From: Finegoldia magna_J
Lineage (GTDB): Bacteria > Bacillota > Clostridia > Tissierellales > Peptoniphilaceae
Assembly (NCBI RefSeq): GCF_002243175.1
Contig: NZ_NDYF01000009.1
Span: 1 to 64,000, forward strand
Length of the DNA stretch: 64,000 bases
Reading direction: 5' to 3'
Shown here: in pieces, positions 33,515-41,380 of the stretch
Numbering within the stretch: position 1 is the stretch's first letter
How the letters are laid out: every line of letters begins with the position of its first letter
The notes under the pieces: model-generated
The model's input: only the letters and a program-made list of their open reading frames with translations
Databases searched by the model: none
What the model was told of the DNA's origin: nothing
Position numbers and translations under genes: made by a program

Positions 33515-34434
33515 TGTACGAATTTTTAATTGACGATTCTAACCAAAACATAAGATTGGATGTTTTTTTGGCTAATAAAGTTGAATTGTCCAGAAGTGAA
33601 ATTCAAAAACTTATCGATGAAAAAAAAGTGCTAGTAAATGAAAAAAATCAGAAAAAAAATTACAAGTTAAATTTGAACGATAAGATTAAATTTGAATATG
33701 AAAAACCTGATAAAACTATAAAACCACAGCAACATGTTTTGGATATCGTGTATGAAGACGATTATCTTGCGATTATAAATAAAGACAAAAATGTAATAGT
33801 TCATCCCACAGAAACTATATATTCCGATACTTTAGTAAATTATTTGATGTCTAATTTTGAAAAATTGAGTGATGTTGACGGAGATTACAGAATGGGAATT
33901 GTCCATAGATTAGACAAAGATACTACAGGACTAATAATTATTGCAAAAGACAACGATACGCATTTAAAATTAAAGGAGATTATTAAAAATCACGAAATTA
34001 CAAAAACTTATTTGTGTATTGTTCATGGAAAAATCGGTGAATGCGGAACAATTGAAGAATATATGACTAGAAATCCAAAAGATAGAAAGAAGATGATGAT
34101 TTCAGACGAAGGAAAATTATCTATTTCTAATTATGAAAGACTTGATTATAATGACGATTATTCCCTTGTAAAAGTCCAAATCAAAACGGGCAGAACTCAT
34201 CAAATTAGAGTTCATATGAATTATATTCATCATCCGATTTTAGGTGACAAATTATATGGATTGAAAAAAGAAAAAATACTTTTTGACAGTCAAGTCCTTC
34301 ACGCATACAACCTACAATTTATTCATCCTCAAACTCACGAAAATATCAATGTGATAGGGGATTTGAAACAGGATTTTATTACAGCTATAAAAAAAACAAA
34401 CCTAGATTACACAAAAATACCTTCTAAGTTATAA
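33511..34434 (+). CDS. rluD: RluD-family rRNA pseudouridine synthase
   Basis: 307 residues from ATG 33511 (ATG 33514 is an alternative); a longer TTG-initiated version inside ung lacks support. An S4 domain (about 10-70) precedes the catalytic domain with HRLDKDTTGLIIIAKD, which holds the catalytic Asp, and KTGRTHQIRVHM. Members modify 23S rRNA uridines; the exact sites (RluD or RluC type) cannot be told. It sits directly after ung, as lspA-rluD pairs commonly do. Confidence 0.93.
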   Translation: MMYEFLIDDSNQNIRLDVFLANKVELSRSEIQKLIDEKKVLVNEKNQKKNYKLNLNDKIKFEYEKPDKTIKPQQHVLDIVYEDDYLAIINKDKNVIVHPTETIYSDTLVNYLMSNFEKLSDVDGDYRMGIVHRLDKDTTGLIIIAKDNDTHLKLKEIIKNHEITKTYLCIVHGKIGECGTIEEYMTRNPKDRKKMMISDEGKLSISNYERLDYNDDYSLVKVQIKTGRTHQIRVHMNYIHHPILGDKLYGLKKEKILFDSQVLHAYNLQFIHPQTHENINVIGDLKQDFITAIKKTNLDYTKIPSKL

Positions 34435-34449
34435 CTTAGAAGGTTTATT
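34419..34449. terminator. Bidirectional terminator between rluD and degV
   Basis: Perfect 10-bp stem ACCTTCTAAG/CTTAGAAGGT (34419-34444) with T-rich tails on both strands. It lies between convergent genes and includes the rluD stop codon. Confidence 0.88.
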
Positions 34450-34450
34450 T

Positions 34451-35338
34451 TTATACTTCGGATAGCTCTTCTCCCAAATCCTTGTTACTGAAATATATAC
34501 TTAACATATTTGGTCCGGTGTGAGCTCCTATTACACATCCTAAAGGACATTTAACAATTTTCTTGAAATCAAAATCTTCTTTAATTTTTTCAATAAGTAG
34601 ATCTGCTTCATCTTCATCTTCGCCGTAACAAACATAAAGTGTTTGATTTAAATTTACATTGTTATTGCATTTTTCAATCATTAAATTCTTCATTTTAATA
34701 AAAGTTTGTTTTTCGCCACGCGCTTTTTCTACAACATATAAGCTACCATCATTTTTATCCACACTCATTACAGGTCTTATATTCAACAATGATCCCATAA
34801 CTTTTTGAGTCTTAGATAATCTTCCACCTCTGTACAAATACTCTAAGTTAGTAACTGTAAAAATATGCTCTTGTTCGCAGATTATTTCATCTAATTTATT
34901 GTTTACTTCTTCAAATGAATAATTTAATTCTACAAGTTTGAGTGCTTTGTTGATAACGGAAGTTTCTCCGGAACAAGCACAAAGAGAATCCTTAACTATT
35001 ATTTTATAATCTTTGTTTTCTTCTAATAATGCATTCATTGCCATTGTAGCAGTTTGGAATGTGCTAGTAAGTCCACTAGATAATGTAATACAGATTACGT
35101 CATTTCCAGCTTCCAATTCATCTTTAAATGATTCATAGTAGGTCTTATATGGAACTTGGCTAGTTTTGAATACTTCTCCATCTTTCATTCTAGAAAACAT
35201 ATCTGAAGAATTAATGGTTTGACCTTCTATGTATTCTTTATCAGAGCTAATAACTGGCATATTCAGTATTATTAAATTTTCATTTTTATTAGAATCTGTT
35301 ATTTGACAAGCAGAATCCGTGATTATTTTTATAGACAT
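34451..35338 (-). CDS. DegV family fatty-acid-binding protein
   Basis: 295 residues. The start MSIKIITDSACQI, ITLSSGLTSTFQTA, LEYLYRGGRLSKTQ and GCVIGAHTGPNML are DegV motifs. Family members bind a fatty acid, and FakB-type members present it to the kinase FakA; no FakA gene is present here. GGAGGT lies 6 nt before the ATG. A tRNA-Thr lies 31 nt upstream on the same strand with no terminator between, so the two may share a transcript. Confidence 0.93.
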   Translation of the reverse strand: MSIKIITDSACQITDSNKNENLIILNMPVISSDKEYIEGQTINSSDMFSRMKDGEVFKTSQVPYKTYYESFKDELEAGNDVICITLSSGLTSTFQTATMAMNALLEENKDYKIIVKDSLCACSGETSVINKALKLVELNYSFEEVNNKLDEIICEQEHIFTVTNLEYLYRGGRLSKTQKVMGSLLNIRPVMSVDKNDGSLYVVEKARGEKQTFIKMKNLMIEKCNNNVNLNQTLYVCYGEDEDEADLLIEKIKEDFDFKKIVKCPLGCVIGAHTGPNMLSIYFSNKDLGEELSEV

Positions 35339-35369
35339 TCTTACCTCCAGATAAGTATTGTTTTTTTAT

Positions 35370-35445
35370 TGGTGCTGTTGAGAGGGATCGAACCTCCGAC
35401 CTATTGATTACGAATCAATTGCTCTACCAACTGAGCCACAACAGC
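35370..35445 (-). tRNA. tRNA-Thr (anticodon CGT)
   Basis: A 76-nt cloverleaf on the minus strand with encoded CCA. The acceptor stem is GCTGTTG/CAACAGC and the anticodon loop TTCGTAA reads ACG codons. The gene lies just upstream of degV. Confidence 0.93.
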
Positions 35446-35455
35446 ATATACATTT

Positions 35456-35484
35456 ATTATAAGCTTAAGAATACAATATTTCAA
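35456..35484 (-). promoter_or_regulatory. Promoter of tRNA-Thr (and probably degV)
   Basis: Minus strand TTGAAA (35479-35484) and TATAAT (35456-35461) separated by 17 nt, 10 nt before the tRNA. Confidence 0.8.
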
Positions 35485-35561
35485 GATTATTACAATAATG
35501 AAAATCAATAGGAAATAATAAAAAATTATGATAAAATACTATTCATATTCTAGGAGGAATA

Positions 35562-36236
35562 ATGAAAAACAAGAAATTAATAAGAAAAAGAGTTGGAATA
35601 TTCTTGCTAATGATAGTTTTTTGCTCCTGCTTAATAATAAACTATTCTGAAAATTACTTTTCTTTTTCTAGAAAAATCACTCATCATAAAAGTGAATTAG
35701 AAGATAATGAGTTGAAAACTTTAAATAAATTAGAAAAGGATTTGGTTGAATTCAAGAAAGTTGGGGCTTTGAAGATTACAGAAGATAATATTTTTTATCC
35801 AACTCACAAATCTAAAATATCAGAAAGAATGTTAGAGGTTGCATTAGAAGGTACTGATTTAAAAGGCAACGCACATTCATTCATTAAAGTAGAAAAGAAA
35901 TACGGTGTGAACGCCTTGTATTTATTAGCTATAGCAAATCATGAATCTGATTTTGGACAAAGTAGAATAGCAAAGGACAAAAATAATTTGTTTGGATTCA
36001 ATGCTGTTGACTCTGATCCTTACAACGGAGCAAGTCAATACAATTCACTTGATGAAGGAATTCAAGATATTGGCAAAAAAATCAAAATATTGTATCTTAG
36101 CGATAATGGAAAGTATTTTAATGGTTATAATTCTTACGCTATGAACAAAAATTATGCAAGTGATAAAAATTGGGGAGAAAAAGTCAATAATCACATGATT
36201 CTAATAGCTGAAAAGATTTTATCAAGCTATAAATAA
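35562..36236 (+). CDS. Membrane-anchored glucosaminidase-family cell wall hydrolase
   Basis: 224 residues. Basic start, one membrane helix (about 10-27), then a short linker and a glucosaminidase domain (about 95-224) with LLAIANHESDFGQSRIAKDKNNLFG (catalytic Glu within ANHESDFG). The family cleaves the GlcNAc-MurNAc bond of peptidoglycan. No LysM, SH3 or other wall-binding repeat is present, so the helix anchors it. AGGAGG precedes the ATG; a likely -10 box TAAAAT lies near 35530. Confidence 0.87.
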   Translation: MKNKKLIRKRVGIFLLMIVFCSCLIINYSENYFSFSRKITHHKSELEDNELKTLNKLEKDLVEFKKVGALKITEDNIFYPTHKSKISERMLEVALEGTDLKGNAHSFIKVEKKYGVNALYLLAIANHESDFGQSRIAKDKNNLFGFNAVDSDPYNGASQYNSLDEGIQDIGKKIKILYLSDNGKYFNGYNSYAMNKNYASDKNWGEKVNNHMILIAEKILSSYK

Positions 36237-36255
36237 TAAAAAGTGAGAGAAAAAC

Positions 36256-36945
36256 ATGAAGAAATTTTTACTGGGATTAATAATACTAATATTATTAACA
36301 AGCTGTGACAAAATCATTCAAACAGAAAATCAAAATAATTTGTATGAAGTAGTCAGAGTTGTAGATGGAGACACTGTAATATTAAATATAGATGGACAAA
36401 AAACGAGAGTAAGACTTATAGGAATTGATACACCAGAAAGCGTGGCAGAAGATAAAAGTCGAAATGTCAAAGAAGGCAAAATTGCAAGTGAATACACTAA
36501 AAACTTGTTAGAAAATAAAAAAGTCAGGGTAGAATTCGATGATGAAAAAGAGGATGTATACGAAAGAAAGCTAGGTTATGTATTCTTAGATGATGAATTT
36601 ATTAACGAAAAATTACTAAAAGAAGGAATGGCAAAATTATACACTAAGACAACCAATCAAAAATACTCTGAACGATTAAAAAAAGCCGAAGAATATGCAA
36701 AGGATAATAAAAAAGGTTTCTGGAAAGATTTTTATATAAATGATCCAAATTTATATGTAAAATACACCGATTCTAAAGGTAGAGGAATGATAAAGGGAAA
36801 TATTAATAGTAAAGGATTAAAAATATACCACATGCCTAATCAAGAAAGTTATGAAGATGTGAAAATTAACTTCAAAAAAGGTGAGAAATATTTTGTAACA
36901 GAAAAAGAAGCACAAGATGAGGGATTTTCAAAATCTTCAAAATAA
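36256..36945 (+). CDS. Thermonuclease-family lipoprotein
   Basis: 229 residues. A lipoprotein signal ends in LTSC (Cys17 would be lipidated). A staphylococcal-nuclease domain (about 30-155) has VVDGDTVIL, the catalytic Arg in RVRLIGIDTPES and the later ERKLGYVF arginine. An extra C-terminal part of about 65 residues may be a small accessory domain. It probably degrades extracellular nucleic acids at the cell surface. It lies 19 nt after the glucosaminidase gene. Confidence 0.9.
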   Translation: MKKFLLGLIILILLTSCDKIIQTENQNNLYEVVRVVDGDTVILNIDGQKTRVRLIGIDTPESVAEDKSRNVKEGKIASEYTKNLLENKKVRVEFDDEKEDVYERKLGYVFLDDEFINEKLLKEGMAKLYTKTTNQKYSERLKKAEEYAKDNKKGFWKDFYINDPNLYVKYTDSKGRGMIKGNINSKGLKIYHMPNQESYEDVKINFKKGEKYFVTEKEAQDEGFSKSSK

Positions 36946-36948
36946 TAC

Positions 36949-36977
36949 TTGCAAAATAAAAAACACGATGCTATAAT
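36949..36977 (+). promoter_or_regulatory. Promoter P1 upstream of tRNA-His/Leu
   Basis: TTGCAA (36949-36954) and TATAAT (36972-36977), 17-nt spacing, immediately after the nuclease stop codon. Confidence 0.6.
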
Positions 36978-37016
36978 AATAAAGTCAAGTTCACTTGAAA
37001 TAAATTTTACAAATGC

Positions 37017-37045
37017 TTGACAATCATATTTTATTATGGTATACT
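37017..37045 (+). promoter_or_regulatory. Promoter P2 of tRNA-His/Leu
   Basis: Consensus TTGACA (37017-37022) and TATACT (37040-37045) with 17-nt spacing, 24 nt before tRNA-His. Confidence 0.85.
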
Positions 37046-37069
37046 TATAAAGTAGTCAATTGAGGCTAT

Positions 37070-37147
37070 GGTGGATGTAGCCTAGTTGGTTAGGGCGTCA
37101 GTTTGTGGCACTGAAGATCGAGAGTTCGAATCTCTTCATCCACCCCA
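37070..37147 (+). tRNA. tRNA-His (anticodon GTG)
   Basis: The cloverleaf has acceptor stem GTGGATG/CATCCAC, an encoded extra 5' G (37070) opposite C73 as required for histidine tRNA, anticodon GTG and encoded CCA. Confidence 0.95.
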
Positions 37148-37150
37148 TAA

Positions 37151-37234
37151 GCAGGAATGGCGGAATTGGCAGACGCGCTAGACTTAGGATCTAGTGTCTT
37201 TGACGTGGGGGTTCAAGTCCTCTTTCCTGCACCA
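37151..37234 (+). tRNA. tRNA-Leu (anticodon TAG)
   Basis: 84 nt with a long variable arm, as in leucine tRNAs. The acceptor stem is GCAGGAA/TTCCTGC, the anticodon is TAG and CCA is encoded. It starts 3 nt after tRNA-His. Confidence 0.95.
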
Positions 37235-37243
37235 AATTATATC

Positions 37244-37286
37244 GACTCAATTCAAATGATTAAATCATTGGAATTGAGTCTTTTTT
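37244..37286 (+). terminator. Terminator after tRNA-Leu(TAG)
   Basis: GACTCAATTC pairs with GAATTGAGTC across an inner AATGATT/AATCATT stem, followed by TTTTTT. This is one of the strongest terminators in the window. Confidence 0.92.
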
Positions 37287-37459
37287 GTTTGATATATAAT
37301 TTAATTGATTTCACATTTAATGATAAAACGTAACAATAAACGTAACAATTTTTATTGGTATGATTTTAATTTTTATGTTTTGATTTCTCTAATAAAATTT
37401 AACTATTACTTAATACCAGAAACGAAAATAGCCCAGGTAAAGATTTTTACCTGGGTTTT
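37274..37459 (+). ncRNA. Possible small RNA gene between tRNA-Leu genes
   Basis: The 218-nt space between convergent tRNA genes has no convincing protein gene. It contains TTGAGT (37274-37279) and TATAAT (37295-37300), 15 nt apart. Then comes a 12-nt tandem repeat of ACGTAACAAT (37328-37337 and 37340-37349). About 130 nt after the -10 box, a perfect 10-bp hairpin CCCAGGTAAA/TTTACCTGGG (37432-37455) with TTTT follows. That hairpin has no other plus-strand gene to terminate, so a transcript of about 150 nt starting near 37307 is suggested. A spurious arrangement cannot be excluded. Confidence 0.35.
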
Positions 37460-37471
37460 AAAATTTGCAAG

Positions 37472-37499
37472 AAAAAAAGATAGCTTTAAAAGCTATCTT
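37472..37499 (-). terminator. Terminator of tRNA-Leu(CAA)
   Basis: On the minus strand AAGATAGCT/AGCTATCTT forms a hairpin followed by seven T residues, about 6 nt beyond the tRNA CCA end. Confidence 0.85.
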
Positions 37500-37504
37500 G
37501 TATA

Positions 37505-37591
37505 TGGTGCCGGAGGCGGGACTTGAACCCGCACGGTGTTGCCACCGCTGGATTTTGAGTCCAGTACGTCTGCCAATTCCATCACTCCGGC
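37505..37591 (-). tRNA. tRNA-Leu (anticodon CAA)
   Basis: 87 nt on the minus strand with a long variable arm, acceptor stem GCCGGAG/CTCCGGC, anticodon CAA (reads TTG) and encoded CCA. It has its own promoter and terminator. Confidence 0.95.
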
Positions 37592-37601
37592 TGACTTTAT
37601 A

Positions 37602-37630
37602 AGTATAGCATAAAGTAAAAACAATGTAAA
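37602..37630 (-). promoter_or_regulatory. Promoter of tRNA-Leu(CAA)
   Basis: Minus-strand TTTACA (37625-37630) and TATACT (37602-37607), 17 nt apart, with a TG extended -10. Confidence 0.82.
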
Positions 37631-37734
37631 GGAATTTTTGTAAAAATTTGAAATTAATTTATTAGTCTTTGAGATTTGGCTTATTTTGTTTAGTTTTTCT
37701 TAATAATTTTGTAGACTTTGAACGCTTGATTTTG

Positions 37735-37743
37735 TGCTATAAT
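37735..37743 (+). promoter_or_regulatory. Extended -10 promoter of the DUF1002 gene
   Basis: TGCTATAAT at 37735-37743 is a perfect extended -10; TTGAAC upstream is only 14 nt away, so the extended motif probably does most of the work. Confidence 0.65.
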
Positions 37744-37768
37744 CAATGTGAACGGAGGATAATAATCT

Positions 37769-38725
37769 ATGAAAAAAATTACAGTTTTTTTATTAGCTAT
37801 TTTACTTTCATTATCATCAACTATCAGTTTTGCTGGTGAAATAGACACCAAGGTTGTTGATGAAAAGTGGGGTAAGCCAACTTTTGTGTATGGTGAAAGC
37901 TTAGATAAATCTCAAATTAGAAAAACAAAAGGACTTTTAAATATTGAGGATGACAGTAATATTAAGTCGGTTATGGTAACTTATAATGATTTATTGAAAT
38001 ACATTGGAGGAGATGATTCAAATCCAGGAAGTATGATTTCAAGCGTTTTGGTTAAAAAAGAAAACAAAAATAAAGGAATAAAAGTCAATATAACAACACC
38101 AAAAAACATTACATTAATTACCGAAAAACAATATGAAAATGCTGCAATTACAGCAGGTGTAAAAGACTGCACAATAATGGTGGCTGCAGTGAGACCAGTA
38201 ACTGGAGAATCAGCTCTTACTGGTGTATTCAAAGCTTTTGAGTCAAATGGTGAAAAGCTTGATAGTGACAGAATAAAAGTTGCCCAAGAAGAATTAGAAG
38301 TTGTTAGTGATATTAATAAAGAAAACAAAGATAAAGGTGACTTTAATAGAGACAAATTAAATGATGTCATTGTTGTAATAAAAGATAATATTGCGAATAT
38401 AAATATCAACAACAATGGTCAAGCTCCAACTCTTGAAGAAATTAAAAAGATTGTCAACGACGCAATCAAAGAGAATAATCTTGAAAATGTAATCACAGAA
38501 GATCAAAAACAAGAATTGGTAAATTTTTTCGAAAAATATTCTAATGTGAAATCTATTGATTCAAAAGATATTAAGGATGAATTGTCTAATATTTCTGGTA
38601 AAGTTATAGAAGGCGCTAAGGATATTTATAAAAAGGCAGAAGACGCAGGTATTATTGATAAAATAATTAACTTTTTCTCCTCAATTATAAAATCAATTGC
38701 AGATTCTTTTGATTCAAATAAATAA
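37769..38725 (+). CDS. Secreted DUF1002 family protein
   Basis: 318 residues with a clear signal peptide (cleavage likely after SFA-G, near residue 22). The segment with FVYGESLDKSQ, VTYNDLLKYIG and AAITAGVKDCTIMVAAVRPVTGESALTG is the DUF1002 (YpuA-like) signature. The C-terminal third is helical and acidic and ends in an amphipathic stretch. No enzymatic function is known. It stands alone between its own promoter and terminator. CGGAGG precedes the ATG. Confidence 0.88.
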   Translation: MKKITVFLLAILLSLSSTISFAGEIDTKVVDEKWGKPTFVYGESLDKSQIRKTKGLLNIEDDSNIKSVMVTYNDLLKYIGGDDSNPGSMISSVLVKKENKNKGIKVNITTPKNITLITEKQYENAAITAGVKDCTIMVAAVRPVTGESALTGVFKAFESNGEKLDSDRIKVAQEELEVVSDINKENKDKGDFNRDKLNDVIVVIKDNIANININNNGQAPTLEEIKKIVNDAIKENNLENVITEDQKQELVNFFEKYSNVKSIDSKDIKDELSNISGKVIEGAKDIYKKAEDAGIIDKIINFFSSIIKSIADSFDSNK

Positions 38726-38731
38726 CAAATT

Positions 38732-38757
38732 AAGAGGCTTTTTAGTCTCTTTTTTTA
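38732..38757 (+). terminator. Terminator after the DUF1002 gene
   Basis: AAGAGGCT (38732-38739) pairs with AGTCTCTT (38744-38751, one G-T pair), followed by TTTTTT. Confidence 0.85.
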
Positions 38758-38790
38758 ATTTTAAGATATAAGAAATAATATCAATCCAAC

Positions 38791-38818
38791 TTGTAATCAT
38801 TACAAAATATGATATAAT
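38791..38818 (+). promoter_or_regulatory. ahpC promoter with PerR/Fur-type box
   Basis: TTGTAATCATTACAA (38791-38805) is a perfect 7-1-7 palindrome differing from the PerR consensus TTATAATNATTATAA at one symmetric position. It contains the -35 hexamer (TTGTAA); TATAAT (38813-38818) follows at 16 nt. A metal-bound PerR-like repressor would block RNA polymerase. Confidence 0.8.
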
Positions 38819-38853
38819 TAAATTGTAAATTAAATAGGAAAGGATGATTATTT

Positions 38854-39417
38854 ATGTCATTAATTAAAAAACACGTTGAAGAATTTAAAGTTCCTGCTTA
38901 TCACAATGAAGAGCTTAAAGAAGTTTCTAGTGAAGATTTAAAAGGTCACTGGTCATTATTGTTCTTCTATCCAGGAGATTTTACTTTTGTATGCCCTACT
39001 GAACTAGAAGACTTACAAAACCTATACTCAGAATTTAAAGAATTAAACTGTGAAATTTATTCTATCTCTACAGATTCAGAATTTGTTCACAAAGCATGGC
39101 ATGATAAATCTGAAAAGATTAAAAAAATCGAATATCCAATGTTATCAGATAGAGCATTTGTTTTATCAAAACAATTTGGTGTTTTAAAAGAAGCTGATGG
39201 TCAAAGTCAAAGAGGAGCTTTCTTGATCAATCCTGATTTAGATGTTGTATTATACGAAGTATCTGCTGATGGAATTGGTAGAAATGCACACGAATTATTA
39301 AGAAAATTACAAGCTGCACAATATGTAGATAAATACGGGGATCAAGTTTGTCCAGCAAACTGGGCACCTGGTCAAGACACTTTAAAACCAGGAATTGACT
39401 TAGTAGGTAACTTATAA
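38854..39417 (+). CDS. ahpC: Peroxiredoxin AhpC
   Basis: 187 residues, typical 2-Cys peroxiredoxin. The peroxidatic Cys lies in FYPGDFTFVCPTE and the resolving Cys in GDQVCPANWAPG. It reduces hydrogen peroxide and organic hydroperoxides, normally with the reductase AhpF, which is not adjacent, so another thiol donor may serve. The promoter carries a PerR-type box; a Fur/PerR-family gene is at 24.6 kb. Confidence 0.96.
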   Translation: MSLIKKHVEEFKVPAYHNEELKEVSSEDLKGHWSLLFFYPGDFTFVCPTELEDLQNLYSEFKELNCEIYSISTDSEFVHKAWHDKSEKIKKIEYPMLSDRAFVLSKQFGVLKEADGQSQRGAFLINPDLDVVLYEVSADGIGRNAHELLRKLQAAQYVDKYGDQVCPANWAPGQDTLKPGIDLVGNL

Positions 39418-39422
39418 ATAGC

Positions 39423-39456
39423 AAAACTAGCTGTAAAATTACAGCTAGTTTTTTAA
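39423..39456. terminator. Bidirectional terminator between ahpC and the helicase gene
   Basis: A perfect 14-bp stem AAAACTAGCTGTAA/TTACAGCTAGTTTT (39423-39452) with T-rich tails on both strands. It overlaps the end of the convergent helicase gene. Confidence 0.9.
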
Positions 39457-41286
39457 ATTATTTTCAATCTCTATGATGTCTTTTAAAAATTGGGATGAAT
39501 CAACCTCAACGGAATTTCTAGTTTTTGGAGATAATAGGGTTAATTTGTCCTTAGCCCTAGTCATAGCTACATAAAACATTCTTCTTTCTTCTTCAAATAT
39601 ATTTTCGTAATTCTTGTTGTTGGAATCAATATTTGTAGGAAACTCACCATCTATCAAATCAATAATGAATACTTCATCAAATTCCAAACCTTTTGCAGAA
39701 TGTACAGTTAATAAATTTAGATTACTAGTATGTTTTATAGAATCCTTTTGGATTTTCTTTAAATTTTCAATTTCATTGATAAAATCTTCGTAGCACTCAC
39801 AATCTTTAAACAAATATTTATATATTTCAGTCAAAAGGTCTAATGATATCTTTTGGTTTTGGAGTAGAACACTGTCCTCAATATATGTTTTGTAATCAAT
39901 ATCATTCATTATGATATCAATTTTCTTGGAACCTTTTGCTCTTTTTATTCCTGAAAAAAATGATTTTAAGTCCATAAATCTGTCTACATAATACCTACTC
40001 AGAGTTGAATCATCCAAAAGGCGATCTAAAATAGGCATTGATTCATCGTAAGTTTCAAGTTGATTTATGGAGGTTTTTTTAATGTAGCTGTTTAGTTTGT
40101 AATAAATATCTCTAAAAAGTCCGACAGATGTTTTGTTTTCAGAAAAAGCAATCATTTTTAAAATATCATTGAGTACAAAATGATTGTAAAAATCATCTTT
40201 TTGATATCTAGAGTGAAAATTAATATCTTGATCGTGTAAATACTTCGTTAGAGCTATAGAAGAAATATTCTTTCTGTACAATATAGCAGTCTTTTTATCA
40301 GGATTTATATTATTTTTTAGATAAGAAAACATGGACAAAAAGTTTTGAGGAAATTTTATTATTATTTTCTTATCTGATGATTTTGTGGATGTAACATCTT
40401 TATTGTATCGATTTTTATTCTGTTTTATAAATAGGTTACTTGCGTTAACTATTTTGTCCGTACATCTGAAATTTTGGTCGATATAATAAATACTAGCATC
40501 TGGGAAAATCTTATTAAAATCTAACAAATAGCTAGGATCTGCGCCTCTAAAAGAATAGATTGACTGGTCGTCATCTGCTACAATAAACAAATTATTTTCA
40601 GGGTAGGCGATTTTTTTGATTAATTCAAATTGAATTTTTGAAGTATCTTGTCCTTCGTCTACTTGAAAAAATTTATACTTACGTTTAATTCTTTTTAGTA
40701 TATAATCATCTTCGTTGAGTATCTCAAATGATTTTGTAAGCATATCATCAAAATCAATATAAAAATTATTTTTCTTAAAGTTTTCATACTCTAGGTATAT
40801 TTGTTCAAAATTTTCAATATCGAATTTTGGAAAATCTTTTATTATCATCATATTTTTACAATATCCATAGTATTGCAAGAATTTTTCGACGTCTTCATCC
40901 TTAGAGTTTGTTTTATTGATTTTTCTTATTATATTTCTTATAACAAGATATTTATTGATATCATTATTGGATTCAAGAATTTTAAATATTCTATTATTCA
41001 TTTTATAATGTAGTTTAATAATATAGTAGCAAAAAGAATGAATCGTGGAAAAATAGGCAGATTCTGTTTCTGGAAATTTTTCAGAAAATCTTTCTTTCAT
41101 ATCTACTGCTTGAGATTTGCTAAATGTTATTGATAAGATACTTTTTGGATCAATATTGTGAACTTTTTCCAAGTATTTTATTCTATTAAGAAGTACGGTA
41201 GTTTTACCGGCTCCTGGAACTGCCAATACTAATGCAGGGGATTCAAAATGAGAGATTGCTTTTTGCTGATTTTCAGTAAATTTCAT
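39445..41286 (-). CDS. UvrD/Rep-type superfamily 1 DNA helicase
   Basis: 613 residues, about 100 shorter than PcrA/UvrD. SF1A motifs in order: Q-motif (LTENQQKAI-like FTENQQKAI), Walker A AVPGAGKTT, STIHSF, Walker B VDEGQDTS, ADDDQSIYSFRGADP, QNFRCTDKIV, VHSAKGLEFDEVFIIDL and FYVAMTRAKDKL. It unwinds DNA 3'-5' during repair or recombination. DEGQ replaces the common DEFQ. The missing length suggests reduced accessory domains, so it may be a second helicase beside a full PcrA elsewhere. Confidence 0.9.
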   Translation of the reverse strand: MKFTENQQKAISHFESPALVLAVPGAGKTTVLLNRIKYLEKVHNIDPKSILSITFSKSQAVDMKERFSEKFPETESAYFSTIHSFCYYIIKLHYKMNNRIFKILESNNDINKYLVIRNIIRKINKTNSKDEDVEKFLQYYGYCKNMMIIKDFPKFDIENFEQIYLEYENFKKNNFYIDFDDMLTKSFEILNEDDYILKRIKRKYKFFQVDEGQDTSKIQFELIKKIAYPENNLFIVADDDQSIYSFRGADPSYLLDFNKIFPDASIYYIDQNFRCTDKIVNASNLFIKQNKNRYNKDVTSTKSSDKKIIIKFPQNFLSMFSYLKNNINPDKKTAILYRKNISSIALTKYLHDQDINFHSRYQKDDFYNHFVLNDILKMIAFSENKTSVGLFRDIYYKLNSYIKKTSINQLETYDESMPILDRLLDDSTLSRYYVDRFMDLKSFFSGIKRAKGSKKIDIIMNDIDYKTYIEDSVLLQNQKISLDLLTEIYKYLFKDCECYEDFINEIENLKKIQKDSIKHTSNLNLLTVHSAKGLEFDEVFIIDLIDGEFPTNIDSNNKNYENIFEEERRMFYVAMTRAKDKLTLLSPKTRNSVEVDSSQFLKDIIEIENNLKN

Positions 41287-41317
41287 ATTATCACCTTTAA
41301 TTATTATATCAAAATGT

Positions 41318-41346
41318 TTGTGATTATTCGCAATTTGTAGTATTAT
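41318..41346 (+). promoter_or_regulatory. Promoter of the nitroreductase gene
   Basis: TTGTGA (41318-41323) and TATTAT (41341-41346) with 17-nt spacing in the divergent spacer. On the opposite strand a TATAAT near 41305-41310 is a likely -10 box for the helicase gene. Confidence 0.65.
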
Positions 41347-41380
41347 TTAATTATAAGATTTATGATAAGGGGTAAGTAAA

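Noticed and set aside
35527..35547. Second Rrf2-type site before the glucosaminidase gene
   Set aside because: Only the left half (TATGATAAAAT) matches the palindrome at 19344-19362; the right half diverges, and the match is mostly the -10 box.
37305..37526. 73-codon open frame on the plus strand
   Set aside because: It runs through two terminator hairpins and into the antisense tRNA-Leu, has no ribosome site and no protein-like composition.
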